NCBI RefSeq assembly: GCF_004006015.1
Contig: NZ_CP034766.1
Span: 124,001-188,000, forward strand
Length of the DNA: 64,000 bases
Reading direction: 5' to 3'
From: Rhodococcus sp. X156
GTDB lineage: Bacteria; Actinomycetota; Actinomycetes; Mycobacteriales; Mycobacteriaceae
Shown: positions 45,848-52,596 of the stretch, piece after piece
Layout of the letters: each line of letters begins with the position of its first letter
Position numbering within the stretch: the stretch's first letter is position 1
Translations under genes and position numbers: made by a program
Notes under the pieces: generated by a model
Seen by the model: the letters and a program-made list of their open reading frames with translations, nothing else
Told to the model about the DNA's origin: nothing
Database searches by the model: none

Positions 45848-46543
45848 ATGTCGGGATCACACGTAGAGGTCGCCGCGCTGGACGGGGCGACGCCGGACTT
45901 TGCCAGGGGCCCGGGCGGCCAGCGCGTGCCGCTGACCGTCCAGGAGCCCGACACCGTGGCGCGGGGCGGCATCGTGGTGCTGCAGGGCGCCCACGAGGCC
46001 GCCGAGGCCGTGCAGCACCTGCAGGAGGCTCTGGCGGGGGAGGGCTGGGTGGCGGTCGCGCCACACCTGTACCACCGCCACCAGGGTGGGGGTGACAGTG
46101 CCGACGAGCTGGACGCGGAGATGGTGCTGGAGGACTGCGATGCCACCTTCTCCTGGCTCGCCGCCCGTGGCATCGACGCTGACCGGACCGGGGTGATGGG
46201 CTTCGACCTCGGCGGCTCGGTGGCGCTGATGGTGGCCTCCAGCCGGCAGATCGGTGCTGCGGTGACCGTGGCCGGCGCTGGGATCGACCAGCCACTGTCC
46301 CGCGGGCTGCCCACGCTGCTGGACCTCGCGCCGTCGCTGGCCTGCCCGTGGCTCGGCCTGTACGGCCAGGACGAGGGGATCACCGTCGAGCAGGTGGAGG
46401 CGCTGCGAGACGCGGCCGCCACCTCGCTGGTGGCCACCAACCTGGTCACCTACGACGGGGCGGGCCACCGGTTCGACTCTGCCGACGCCGACTCCGAGGC
46501 GCTGCAGCGGGTGTTCGACTGGTTCGACAGCCACCTGCGCTGA
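45848..46543 (+). CDS. Dienelactone-hydrolase-like alpha/beta hydrolase with Asp at the nucleophile position
   Basis: The 231-residue protein has the DLH fold: an N-terminal VLQGAHEAAEAVQHLQEALAGEGWVAVAPHLYHR segment, a nucleophile elbow, an acid region LGLYGQDEGIT and a terminal His in YDGAGHRFDS. The elbow reads GFD120LGG where classical members have Cys (GYCLGG) or Ser. It may use Asp as a nucleophile, as haloalkane dehalogenases do, or be inactive. ATG 45848 is preferred; a longer upstream frame runs antisense through hisC2. It is divergent from hisC2 with about 78 bases between. Confidence 0.82.
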   Translation: MSGSHVEVAALDGATPDFARGPGGQRVPLTVQEPDTVARGGIVVLQGAHEAAEAVQHLQEALAGEGWVAVAPHLYHRHQGGGDSADELDAEMVLEDCDATFSWLAARGIDADRTGVMGFDLGGSVALMVASSRQIGAAVTVAGAGIDQPLSRGLPTLLDLAPSLACPWLGLYGQDEGITVEQVEALRDAAATSLVATNLVTYDGAGHRFDSADADSEALQRVFDWFDSHLR

Positions 46544-46612
46544 GCGAGCGCCTCGGCTGCCGCCCCGGGCAAGCCCTTCACCTGGGCTTCCGGTGGGGAG
46601 CAGGGGGGCGTT

Positions 46613-46642
46613 TTGCCCTGCGGCCATGCGCCTGTGTAACCT
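46613..46642 (+). promoter_or_regulatory. Predicted promoter of the tRNA-Ser/tRNA-Arg pair
   Basis: TTGCCC (46613-46618) and TAACCT (46637-46642) are separated by 18 bases and lie about 37 bases upstream of tRNA-Ser. The rest of the 46544-46679 gap shows no gene. Confidence 0.4.
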
Positions 46643-46679
46643 TCTCTTCCGGTGGCCGCAGGGTTCGCTCTACGCCTCG

Positions 46680-46770
46680 GGAGGCTTCGCCTAGTCTGGT
46701 CTATGGCGCCGCACTGCTAATGCGGTTTGGGGCTTCAACCCCATCCCGGGTTCGAATCCCGGAGCCTCCG
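46680..46770 (+). tRNA. tRNA-Ser(GCT)
   Basis: Acceptor strands GGAGGCT (46680-46686) and AGCCTCC (46763-46769) pair. The anticodon loop CTGCTAA carries GCT at 46716-46718, with a long variable arm (GGGGCTTCAACCCC) and T arm GGTTCGAATCC. CCA is not encoded. Confidence 0.96.
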
Positions 46771-46808
46771 CTGGGTCGGTCGCAAGACCGGCACAACTGA
46801 ATGAACAC

Positions 46809-46881
46809 GCGCTCGTAGCTCAACGGATAGAGCATCTGACTACGGATCAGAAGGTTAGGGGTTCGAATCCCTTCGAGCGCA
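46809..46881 (+). tRNA. tRNA-Arg(ACG)
   Basis: Acceptor strands GCGCTCG (46809-46815) and CGAGCGC (46874-46880) pair. The loop CTACGGA carries ACG at 46842-46844, and the T arm is GGTTCGAATCC. The 73-nt gene has no encoded CCA and is followed by a strong hairpin. Confidence 0.97.
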
Positions 46882-46896
46882 CGTTGGTTGAGACAA

Positions 46897-46938
46897 CGCA
46901 GAACGGGACCGTCACGCACGTGGCGGTCCCGTTCTGCG
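46897..46938. terminator. Terminator between tRNA-Arg and the convergent polysaccharide operon
   Basis: A 19-bp stem (46897-46915 with 46920-46938) with one G-T pair closes a GCAC loop. It can end the tRNA transcript and, from the other side, the LCP operon whose stop is at 46951. Confidence 0.85.
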
Positions 46939-46950
46939 TCTGCGTGCTGG

Positions 46951-48276
46951 TCATCGCCGCGGCGCTGAGTCGGGAACCTCGGGACTAGCGGCGTAGGCCT
47001 GCGCAGGGGTGCCGAGGTGGGTCGAGCGACCCCGCGCGACGGGTATGCAACCCGGCTCGGCGGATGGTGCCGGCGCTGCCCCCGGGGTGGGGGCGAGCAG
47101 CACGGGCTGAGCCGGGCTCGGCACGGCCGGTGGTACCTCAGCAAGAGCGGGAACCACGGGTGGTGGCGCCTGCGGCGGGGTGAGCGGTTGCGGGGTGCCG
47201 TTGCGAAGCCGGTCGAAGTACGCCGCAGCCTCGGGCGCCGGGTCCACCGTGTTCGCCCCGCCTGCGCTGGGCACGGTGGGCATGGTGGTGAAGGTCAGCT
47301 GCGCTGGCGGTACCTGGCGCAGGATGTTGGCGAGGTCCAGCAGGGCGGGGACCGAGGCGAGGTCGTCGTCGACGGTCACGGCCTTGGTGGCGGCGTTGAC
47401 CAGGGAGAGCACCTTCCCGGGGTTGGCGAGGGTGCCGGCGCTGGTGAGCTTGGTGACCATCGAGGCGAGGAACGCCTGCTGGGCCTGCTGGCGGCCGAGG
47501 TCGCTGCCGTTGCCGAAGCCGTGGCGGGTGCGCAGGAACTGCAGCGCGGGCACTCCGACGAGCGAGTGCCTGCCCGCGGCGAGCTTGAGCCCGGAGTACG
47601 GGTCGTAGACGTCGCCGTCCACACACACGTCGACGCCGCCCAGGGCGTTGGACAGCGACACCACCCCCCGGAAGTCGACGAGCACGAAGTGGTCGATCCG
47701 CATGCCCGTGAGCTGGCTGGCCGCGGCGACGGTGCAGCTGGGGGCGGCCTGCAGGGTGTTGCCGATGCGGCCGGTGCGGGCATCGCGGACCCGTCCGTAG
47801 CGGTCCTTGCAGCGGGGCACGTCGACGATGGTGTCGCGGGGGATGCTGGTGACGGTCGCGCTCGTGCGGTCGGGGGTCACGTGGACGAGCAGCTGCACGT
47901 CGGCGTTGGCGCCGCCCCGGTCACCCCCCGCCGCGCAGCTTCCGCCCAGCGCGCAGTCGTCGGCGGTGGACCGGCTGTCCGAGCCGATGACCAGGATGTT
48001 CAGCGGGGTCCGGCCCTGCGCGTCCTCCGGGTGGTCGGGCAGGGCGGACAGGCCGTCGGTGAGCGGGGAGTGGGCGATGGTGTCGGTCAGCCGGTCGTAG
48101 AGGAACGCGCCACCCCCGGCGACCACAGCCACGACCAGGGTGAACGTCAGCCCCGCGGTGGCCCAGGGCGAGCCCCTCCGCCGGGGCCGCGGAGCGCCGT
48201 GGACCACGGGGTTGCCGACCGGGCGGGGCGGTCCGGGGAAGCGCCGCAGCAGCGGGTAGCGGCCCGAAGCGGTCAC
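46951..48276 (-). CDS. LytR-CpsA-Psr (LCP) family wall-polymer ligase
   Basis: LCP enzymes transfer lipid-linked glycans onto peptidoglycan outside the membrane. The 441-residue protein starts at GTG 48276, overlapping the synthase stop in a GTGA. A single N-terminal anchor helix (about 38-60, GLTFTLVVAVVAGGGAFL) precedes the LCP domain (about 90-300), with PLNILVIGSDSRS, TSIPRDTIVDVP, DFRGVVSLSNALGGVDVCV and RTRHGFGNGSDLGRQQAQQAFL, which hold the conserved Arg and Asp residues that bind the pyrophosphate lipid. A Pro-rich tail of about 80 residues follows. As the last gene of an operon with a polysaccharide synthase, it probably anchors that product to the wall. Confidence 0.9.
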   Translation of the reverse strand: MTASGRYPLLRRFPGPPRPVGNPVVHGAPRPRRRGSPWATAGLTFTLVVAVVAGGGAFLYDRLTDTIAHSPLTDGLSALPDHPEDAQGRTPLNILVIGSDSRSTADDCALGGSCAAGGDRGGANADVQLLVHVTPDRTSATVTSIPRDTIVDVPRCKDRYGRVRDARTGRIGNTLQAAPSCTVAAASQLTGMRIDHFVLVDFRGVVSLSNALGGVDVCVDGDVYDPYSGLKLAAGRHSLVGVPALQFLRTRHGFGNGSDLGRQQAQQAFLASMVTKLTSAGTLANPGKVLSLVNAATKAVTVDDDLASVPALLDLANILRQVPPAQLTFTTMPTVPSAGGANTVDPAPEAAAYFDRLRNGTPQPLTPPQAPPPVVPALAEVPPAVPSPAQPVLLAPTPGAAPAPSAEPGCIPVARGRSTHLGTPAQAYAASPEVPDSAPRR

Positions 48277-49748
48277 CGCGTGCCCCACTTGGAGTTGCGG
48301 ATGGTCAGGATCGCGTAGGGCATCTGCCAGACGAAGACGGACGCGTAGAGCAGCGAGAACAGGATGCTGTACGCCCAGATGCGCTCGGGGCGGTGCACGC
48401 GGAAGTAGAGGCCGTACATCAGCGCCATCACCACCACGCCACCGAGGAACCACACCGGGGCGACCGGGTCGAGGGCGAACAGGTGCCACACGACGCGGGC
48501 CACGACCAGCGGTCCCAGCAGCGGCAGCACGAAGCCGAGGAGGAACGACACCGACATGATCGGGTTCTTCCGCCACATGAACCGGCACGCCCGCAGCGAC
48601 TCCCGCGTCCAGCTCTTCTTCCACCGCAGCTGCTGGCGCAGGAACGTCTTGATGTCGTCGGGCACGTTGGTGTGGGCGTAGGCGTCGGGCGCGTAGAGCA
48701 CCTTCCACTTCTGCAGCATCAGGTTGGTCAGGCTGCGGTCGTCCCCGAACGTGGCCGGCTCGCCGAGGAACGTCTGGTTGCGCCACTCCTCGAGCACCGG
48801 GTCGACGGCGGTGCGCCGGTAGGCCGAGAAGCACCCCGAGCAGCAGGTGACGGAGCCGAACAGCGCCTCCGCAGACTTGTGCACCCGGAAGGCCACGAAG
48901 TAGCGGACCGCCTGCATGCGGGTGAGCACGTTGGTGTTGCGGTTGAGGACGTCGGTGTGACCGGTGACCGCCCCGACCGACTCGTCGGCGAAGTAGCGCA
49001 TCATCGTGGCGACCGACTCGGGCTCGAGCCGGGAGTCGGAGTCGATGAACACCAAGACCTCGGCCTCGCCGGCGAAGTCGATCCCGGTGGCCATGGCGTG
49101 CCGCTTTCCGCGGTTCTCCGGCTGCGGCACGACGACCAGGCTCTCGCGGGTGCGCTGCAGCTCGCGCACGCGGGCCAGCGTGTCGTCGGTGGAGCAGTCG
49201 TCGACCACGACCACGCGCAGCAGGTGGGCGGGGTAGTCGACGTCGAGGCACGCGGTCACGGTGGCCGCGATCTCGTCCTGCTCGTTGTAGGCCGGCACGA
49301 TCAGCGCCACCGAGGGCAGGCCGGTGGGCGAGAGCTGGGGGGGCTGAGGCACGTAGCACCAGGCGAGGGCGTACCGGGAGAGGATGTAGCCGGAGGTGAC
49401 CAGCCCGTAGGCCAGCAGGACGGGCTCCTCCCGCAGCACCTCGACGGAGACGATCTTCACGGCCACCACGATCGCCACCAGCACCGCGATCGCCAGGTAG
49501 AGGGCGCGCCGCTCGGCCACCACGCTCCGCGGCGCACGGTGCGCGCCCCTGCCGCGTGTCGTCAGCGCCTGTCCCGTCCGGGCCGTCGCTACCGCCGCCG
49601 TCACGTCCGGGGCGACGAGGTTCGGGTCAGGGTGGCGGGCGGCCGACCGCGGGCGGCGGGGGGGACTCAGGCCGGCGTGGCGGTGCTTGCCGCGGACCCC
49701 GTCGTGGAGAGTCAACGACTCGTCACGGGACGTCGCGGTGCGGAACAC
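48273..49748 (-). CDS. Hyaluronan-synthase-like processive GT2 glycosyltransferase
   Basis: The 491-residue membrane synthase has two N-terminal helices (about 80-130), a GT-A domain and about four C-terminal helices. Motifs of the HAS/NodC/chitin-synthase group appear in order: VALIVPAYNEQD, VVDDCSTDDT, NRGKRHAM, FIDSDSRLEP, CCSGCFSAYRR, FGDDRSLTNLML and QQLRWKKSW. The last four residues are W488-G-T-R491, the gating-loop motif of hyaluronan synthases. Such enzymes polymerise UDP-sugars and secrete the chain through the same protein. The gene overlaps the dehydrogenase by 26 bases if GTG 49748 is the start; the first 60 residues are low-complexity, so a later start is possible. Confidence 0.88.
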   Translation of the reverse strand: MFRTATSRDESLTLHDGVRGKHRHAGLSPPRRPRSAARHPDPNLVAPDVTAAVATARTGQALTTRGRGAHRAPRSVVAERRALYLAIAVLVAIVVAVKIVSVEVLREEPVLLAYGLVTSGYILSRYALAWCYVPQPPQLSPTGLPSVALIVPAYNEQDEIAATVTACLDVDYPAHLLRVVVVDDCSTDDTLARVRELQRTRESLVVVPQPENRGKRHAMATGIDFAGEAEVLVFIDSDSRLEPESVATMMRYFADESVGAVTGHTDVLNRNTNVLTRMQAVRYFVAFRVHKSAEALFGSVTCCSGCFSAYRRTAVDPVLEEWRNQTFLGEPATFGDDRSLTNLMLQKWKVLYAPDAYAHTNVPDDIKTFLRQQLRWKKSWTRESLRACRFMWRKNPIMSVSFLLGFVLPLLGPLVVARVVWHLFALDPVAPVWFLGGVVVMALMYGLYFRVHRPERIWAYSILFSLLYASVFVWQMPYAILTIRNSKWGTR

Positions 49749-51069
49749 CGTCGAGCCGGTAGGTGGTGTCCACGACGCCAGGGACCGCGGTGAGCCAGCC
49801 CAGGTCGAGGGAGCTGTGGGCGGTGTGCAGCACGGCGACGTCGACGGTGACAGCGGCGGGGTCCGCGACCCCGGTGAGCACGGACCCGTCAGCCAGGCCC
49901 ACGCTGGTGATGAGCGGGTCGTAGAAGCTCACCACCGCGCCGGCCGCGGACAGCTCGGCCAGGATGGCCAGCGCTGGGGACTCCCGCACGTCGGCCACGT
50001 CGGGCTTGTAGGTGACGCCGACGACGAGCACGCGGGCACCGCGCACGGCGTGGCCCAGCCCGCGCAGCGTCTGCGCAACCCGTTCCACGACCTGGCTGGG
50101 CCGCCGTGCGATCGCCGTCATGGCGGCGGAGATCAGGGGTGCGTGCACCTGCTGGCGGCGGAGCTGCCAGAGCAGGTAGTGCGGGTCGCACGGGATGCAC
50201 TCGCCCCCCACCCCCGGCCCCGGGTAGAACGGCATGAACCCGTAGGGCTTGGTCGCGGCGGCATCGATCACGTCGCTCACGTCCACCCCCACGGTGGCGC
50301 ACACGTCGGCGAACTCGTTGGCGAGCGCGATGTTCACGGCCCGAAAAGTGTTCTCCACGAGCTTGGCCATCTCTGCCACCTCGAGCGAGTCCACCTCGTG
50401 CACCGACCCGGCCGCCCGCGCGACGAGCCCGGCGGCCGCCACGGTGCAGCCGGCGCTGGCTCCACCGACCACCCGGGTGACCTGTTCCTGCGGGTACCGG
50501 GCGTTGCCGGGATCGATGCGCTCGGGGCTGAACGCCACGAAGACGTCCTGCCCCGCCACCAGGCCACGCACGCGGAGCGGGTCGACGAGCAGGTCGCGGG
50601 TGCATCCGGCGTAGGAGGTCGAGGTCAGGACCAAGGTCTGCCCGGGCACGGCCAGCTGGACCAGGGCGGCGCACGCGCGGCGCAGCGCCCGCAGGTCCGG
50701 GTTGCGAGCCGCGTCCACCGGGGTCGGAACACAGATGATGACCGCGGCGGCCTCCCGCAGGCGCCACGGCTGGTCGGTCAGCAGAAGCTCCGGGTCGGCG
50801 AGAGCCACGGCGAGCCGGTCCTGGTCGGCCCCGAGCAGGTCCACCTGGCCCCGGGCGATCGCGTGCAGCCGCTGTGGGTCGAGGTCGATCCCGACCACCC
50901 GGTCGCCGGCGTGGTGGAACGCCAGCGCCGTGGGGAGGCCGACGTAGCCGAGACCCACCACGGCCACGTCGTAGGTGAAGGTGGTCGCGCCCCCCGGCGG
51001 CGACACGGGTGGGACGACGCGGCTGCCGGTGGTGACTGCGGTCGGGGTGGACAGGTCAACGTTCACCAC
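49723..51069 (-). CDS. UDP-sugar 6-dehydrogenase (UDP-hexosaminuronate type by its active-site motif)
   Basis: This 448-residue NAD-dependent dehydrogenase oxidises the C6 hydroxyl of a UDP-hexose to a uronic acid. It shows the Rossmann motif VVGLGYVGLPTALAF, FSPERIDPGNA, the lysine and asparagine segment EMAKLVENTFRAVNIALANEF, and the catalytic C291 in GPGVGGECIPCDP, with a second Cys at 294. This Cys motif follows the WecC/WbpA/TviB group (UDP-ManNAc or UDP-GlcNAc) rather than the GFGGSC form of UDP-glucose dehydrogenase. It supplies the uronic acid donor for the synthase encoded next. Start is ATG-type at 51069 within the first codons; the N-terminal 30 residues are probably disordered. 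Confidence 0.9.
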   Translation of the reverse strand: MVNVDLSTPTAVTTGSRVVPPVSPPGGATTFTYDVAVVGLGYVGLPTALAFHHAGDRVVGIDLDPQRLHAIARGQVDLLGADQDRLAVALADPELLLTDQPWRLREAAAVIICVPTPVDAARNPDLRALRRACAALVQLAVPGQTLVLTSTSYAGCTRDLLVDPLRVRGLVAGQDVFVAFSPERIDPGNARYPQEQVTRVVGGASAGCTVAAAGLVARAAGSVHEVDSLEVAEMAKLVENTFRAVNIALANEFADVCATVGVDVSDVIDAAATKPYGFMPFYPGPGVGGECIPCDPHYLLWQLRRQQVHAPLISAAMTAIARRPSQVVERVAQTLRGLGHAVRGARVLVVGVTYKPDVADVRESPALAILAELSAAGAVVSFYDPLITSVGLADGSVLTGVADPAAVTVDVAVLHTAHSSLDLGWLTAVPGVVDTTYRLDGVPHRDVP

Positions 51070-51194
51070 TTACCCCCCTGGTAGGCAGTTCGGCTGGTCA
51101 AACAGCGTGTGCGTGCGACCGCGTGGCCAGTTGCGTCGTCGGTGGCGACCTTGGCAGCAATTTCCGCCCGAGAAACCTCAAAGTATTTGCGCAG

Positions 51195-51224
51195 AGATTC
51201 CCAGTGCGGGGCGACCCTTGTCAA
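51195..51224 (-). promoter_or_regulatory. Predicted promoter of the polysaccharide operon
   Basis: Read on the minus strand, TTGACA (51224-51219) is followed after 18 bases by GAATCT (51200-51195). This would give a leader of about 120 bases before the dehydrogenase gene. The surrounding 338-base gap 51070-51407 is noticeably richer in A and T than the rest of the window and holds no gene. Confidence 0.35.
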
Positions 51225-51340
51225 CCGGAAAGAAGGGCGAGTGTGACTATTACCACGGTCTACCGAAAACGGAGGTAGAACGGCAAAATCTCTCTCTGTA
51301 GAACTGCTGTCACAATGAGTTGTGCGTAATGGTCAGAATT

Positions 51341-51357
51341 GGCCACTTAAAGTGGCC
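51341..51357. promoter_or_regulatory. Perfect palindrome in the AT-richer leader region
   Basis: GGCCACTT-A-AAGTGGCC is a perfect 8-bp dyad around one base. It lies 51 bases after the stop of the secreted-protein gene and about 120 bases upstream of the predicted dehydrogenase promoter. It may be a regulator site or a weak terminator; no T-run follows. Confidence 0.4.
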
Positions 51358-51407
51358 CCATTGCACTTACGGTGACCGCAAAGAATTGACACCAGTGTCG
51401 GAAAGGG

Positions 51408-52334
51408 CTAGCTGGCCTTGCTCACCGTGACACTGCCGAAGCGGAGCTCGGTGTTGTCCCCGCGCACGCCCACGCGTCCAGGACCGGTCAGCGCAGGGGT
51501 CCCGTCCTGCCCGCTGTCGACGGCGGAGAGCACTGGAGCTCCGTTGACCAGCAGGGCGACGTGGACCCCGTCGGCGGCGTTGCGCACGTCCACGTCCACG
51601 TCCACCGGCCGCCCGACGGTGCACGGCAACGACCCCGACGCCATGGTGGTGTAGCGGCCCGAGGCGGGAGCGCCGGCGGTCGGCGCCTTCTTCTTGATCG
51701 CTGTCGTCCCGTCCCGACGACACACCGTGACCGCGTACAGCTGGCTTGGTGAGGTGTAGCGCACGAACAGGTGCACGCCGTCCCAGCTGTGCATGCCCGT
51801 GCGGGCTGAGGTGGTCGGCGCCGCCACTTCCAGGCTCAGGTGAAACCGGACGTCCGCGAAGTGGTCCGGCCTGCTCACCGCTCGCAGCACCGCGGACCCG
51901 GTTCCGCGGCTGGAGCTGACGTCGGGCGAGGCGTCGTCGGGGTAGCCCGACCACGCCCGCCCGCCGTCGGCGAACAGCGATCCGCTCGTCACGATCCAGT
52001 CCGGTGAGGTCACGGCCCCGGGCCGGCGCGGAGACCGGTGGGCGACCTCGTTGGTGACCAGCGAGCGGCCCATGTCGAACGTCGGCTGCCACGGCCCGTC
52101 CAGCGGTTGTCGTTCCGCGTGCACGAACACCGGGACTAGTGCCGCGGCGAACAGCACTGCCAGCGCCGCGACGAGGTAACGGACGGGTCGACGAGGGATG
52201 CGCACTCGGCTCACTGTCCACCCGTTATCGGGTGTCCGCATTCTTGGTCGCTTGACCATCTCGCGCCTGGGCGCCAGGCCGTCCCGGAGGAATGGGGCTG
52301 GGCGGCCCGGGGAACGCTTTCCGAGAAACGCCAT
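51408..52334 (-). CDS. Secreted protein with a lectin-like (concanavalin/LamG-type) beta-sandwich
   Basis: ATG 52334 is preferred because AGGGAGAAGG lies just upstream, giving 308 residues; GTG 52214, closer to the membrane helix, is the alternative. An N-terminal signal or anchor helix (RYLVAALAVLFAAALVPVFV) precedes a beta-rich domain: WIVTSGSLFADGGRAWSG, HFADVRFHLSLEV, GVHLFVRYTSPSQLYAVTV, and LVNGAPVLSAVDSG...GRVGVRGDNTELRFGSVTV. This strand pattern matches LamG/DUF1080-like sandwiches that bind or hydrolyse glycans. No catalytic residues stand out. It lies upstream of the dehydrogenase in the same orientation and may bind the polymer made by the operon. Confidence 0.75.
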   Translation of the reverse strand: MAFLGKRSPGRPAPFLRDGLAPRREMVKRPRMRTPDNGWTVSRVRIPRRPVRYLVAALAVLFAAALVPVFVHAERQPLDGPWQPTFDMGRSLVTNEVAHRSPRRPGAVTSPDWIVTSGSLFADGGRAWSGYPDDASPDVSSSRGTGSAVLRAVSRPDHFADVRFHLSLEVAAPTTSARTGMHSWDGVHLFVRYTSPSQLYAVTVCRRDGTTAIKKKAPTAGAPASGRYTTMASGSLPCTVGRPVDVDVDVRNAADGVHVALLVNGAPVLSAVDSGQDGTPALTGPGRVGVRGDNTELRFGSVTVSKAS

Positions 52335-52386
52335 GTGACGCCCTTCTCCCTCGTCGAGGAATGGCTGTGGCAATCGTGTTTGCGCC

Positions 52387-52392
52387 ATTCTA
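52387..52392 (-). promoter_or_regulatory. Possible -10 element for the secreted lectin-like gene
   Basis: TAGAAT on the minus strand (52392-52387) sits about 50 bases before ATG 52334. No good -35 is visible at 16-19 bases, so this may be an activator-dependent promoter. The gap 52335-52596 otherwise holds only the divergent MFS promoter region. Confidence 0.3.
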
Positions 52393-52560
52393 GTGGGTAC
52401 TGGTGACAATGGTTGGGCAAGTTGTCTCGAGTGCGCGGAGAGCTGTCCGCGGCCTGGGGGTTGTGCGGAACCAGCGAACGCGAGGGGTGGCGCCGACGCG
52501 CCACCTGCCGTGTCGCTCCCGGGGCGGGCGGGTTACTAGGGGGCGAGGCTTCGATATTGA

Positions 52561-52589
52561 TTGACACGATGTCGTCACGCATTACAAGA
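52561..52589 (+). promoter_or_regulatory. Promoter of the MFS gene overlapped by copy A of a 22-bp motif
   Basis: The -35 TTGACA (52561-52566) and a -10 TACAAG (52583-52588) are 16 bases apart, placing transcription start at about the ATG 52597, so the mRNA may be leaderless. The 22-bp motif shared with the Rieske and flavin-reductase units occupies 52568-52589 (minus orientation: TCTTGTAATG, then GACGACATC), exactly across the promoter, as expected for a repressor site. Confidence 0.6.
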
Positions 52590-52596
52590 TGAGGAG

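Noticed and set aside
46951-49359. 802-codon frame fusing the LCP protein to an upstream segment
   Set aside because: The upstream part is the out-of-frame shadow of the GT2 synthase. The GTG at 48276 overlapping the synthase stop gives a normal LCP protein.
46809-52334. Integrated genomic island at tRNA-Arg
   Set aside because: The polysaccharide operon abuts the tRNA, but no integrase and no duplicated tRNA 3' end could be found at the far side.
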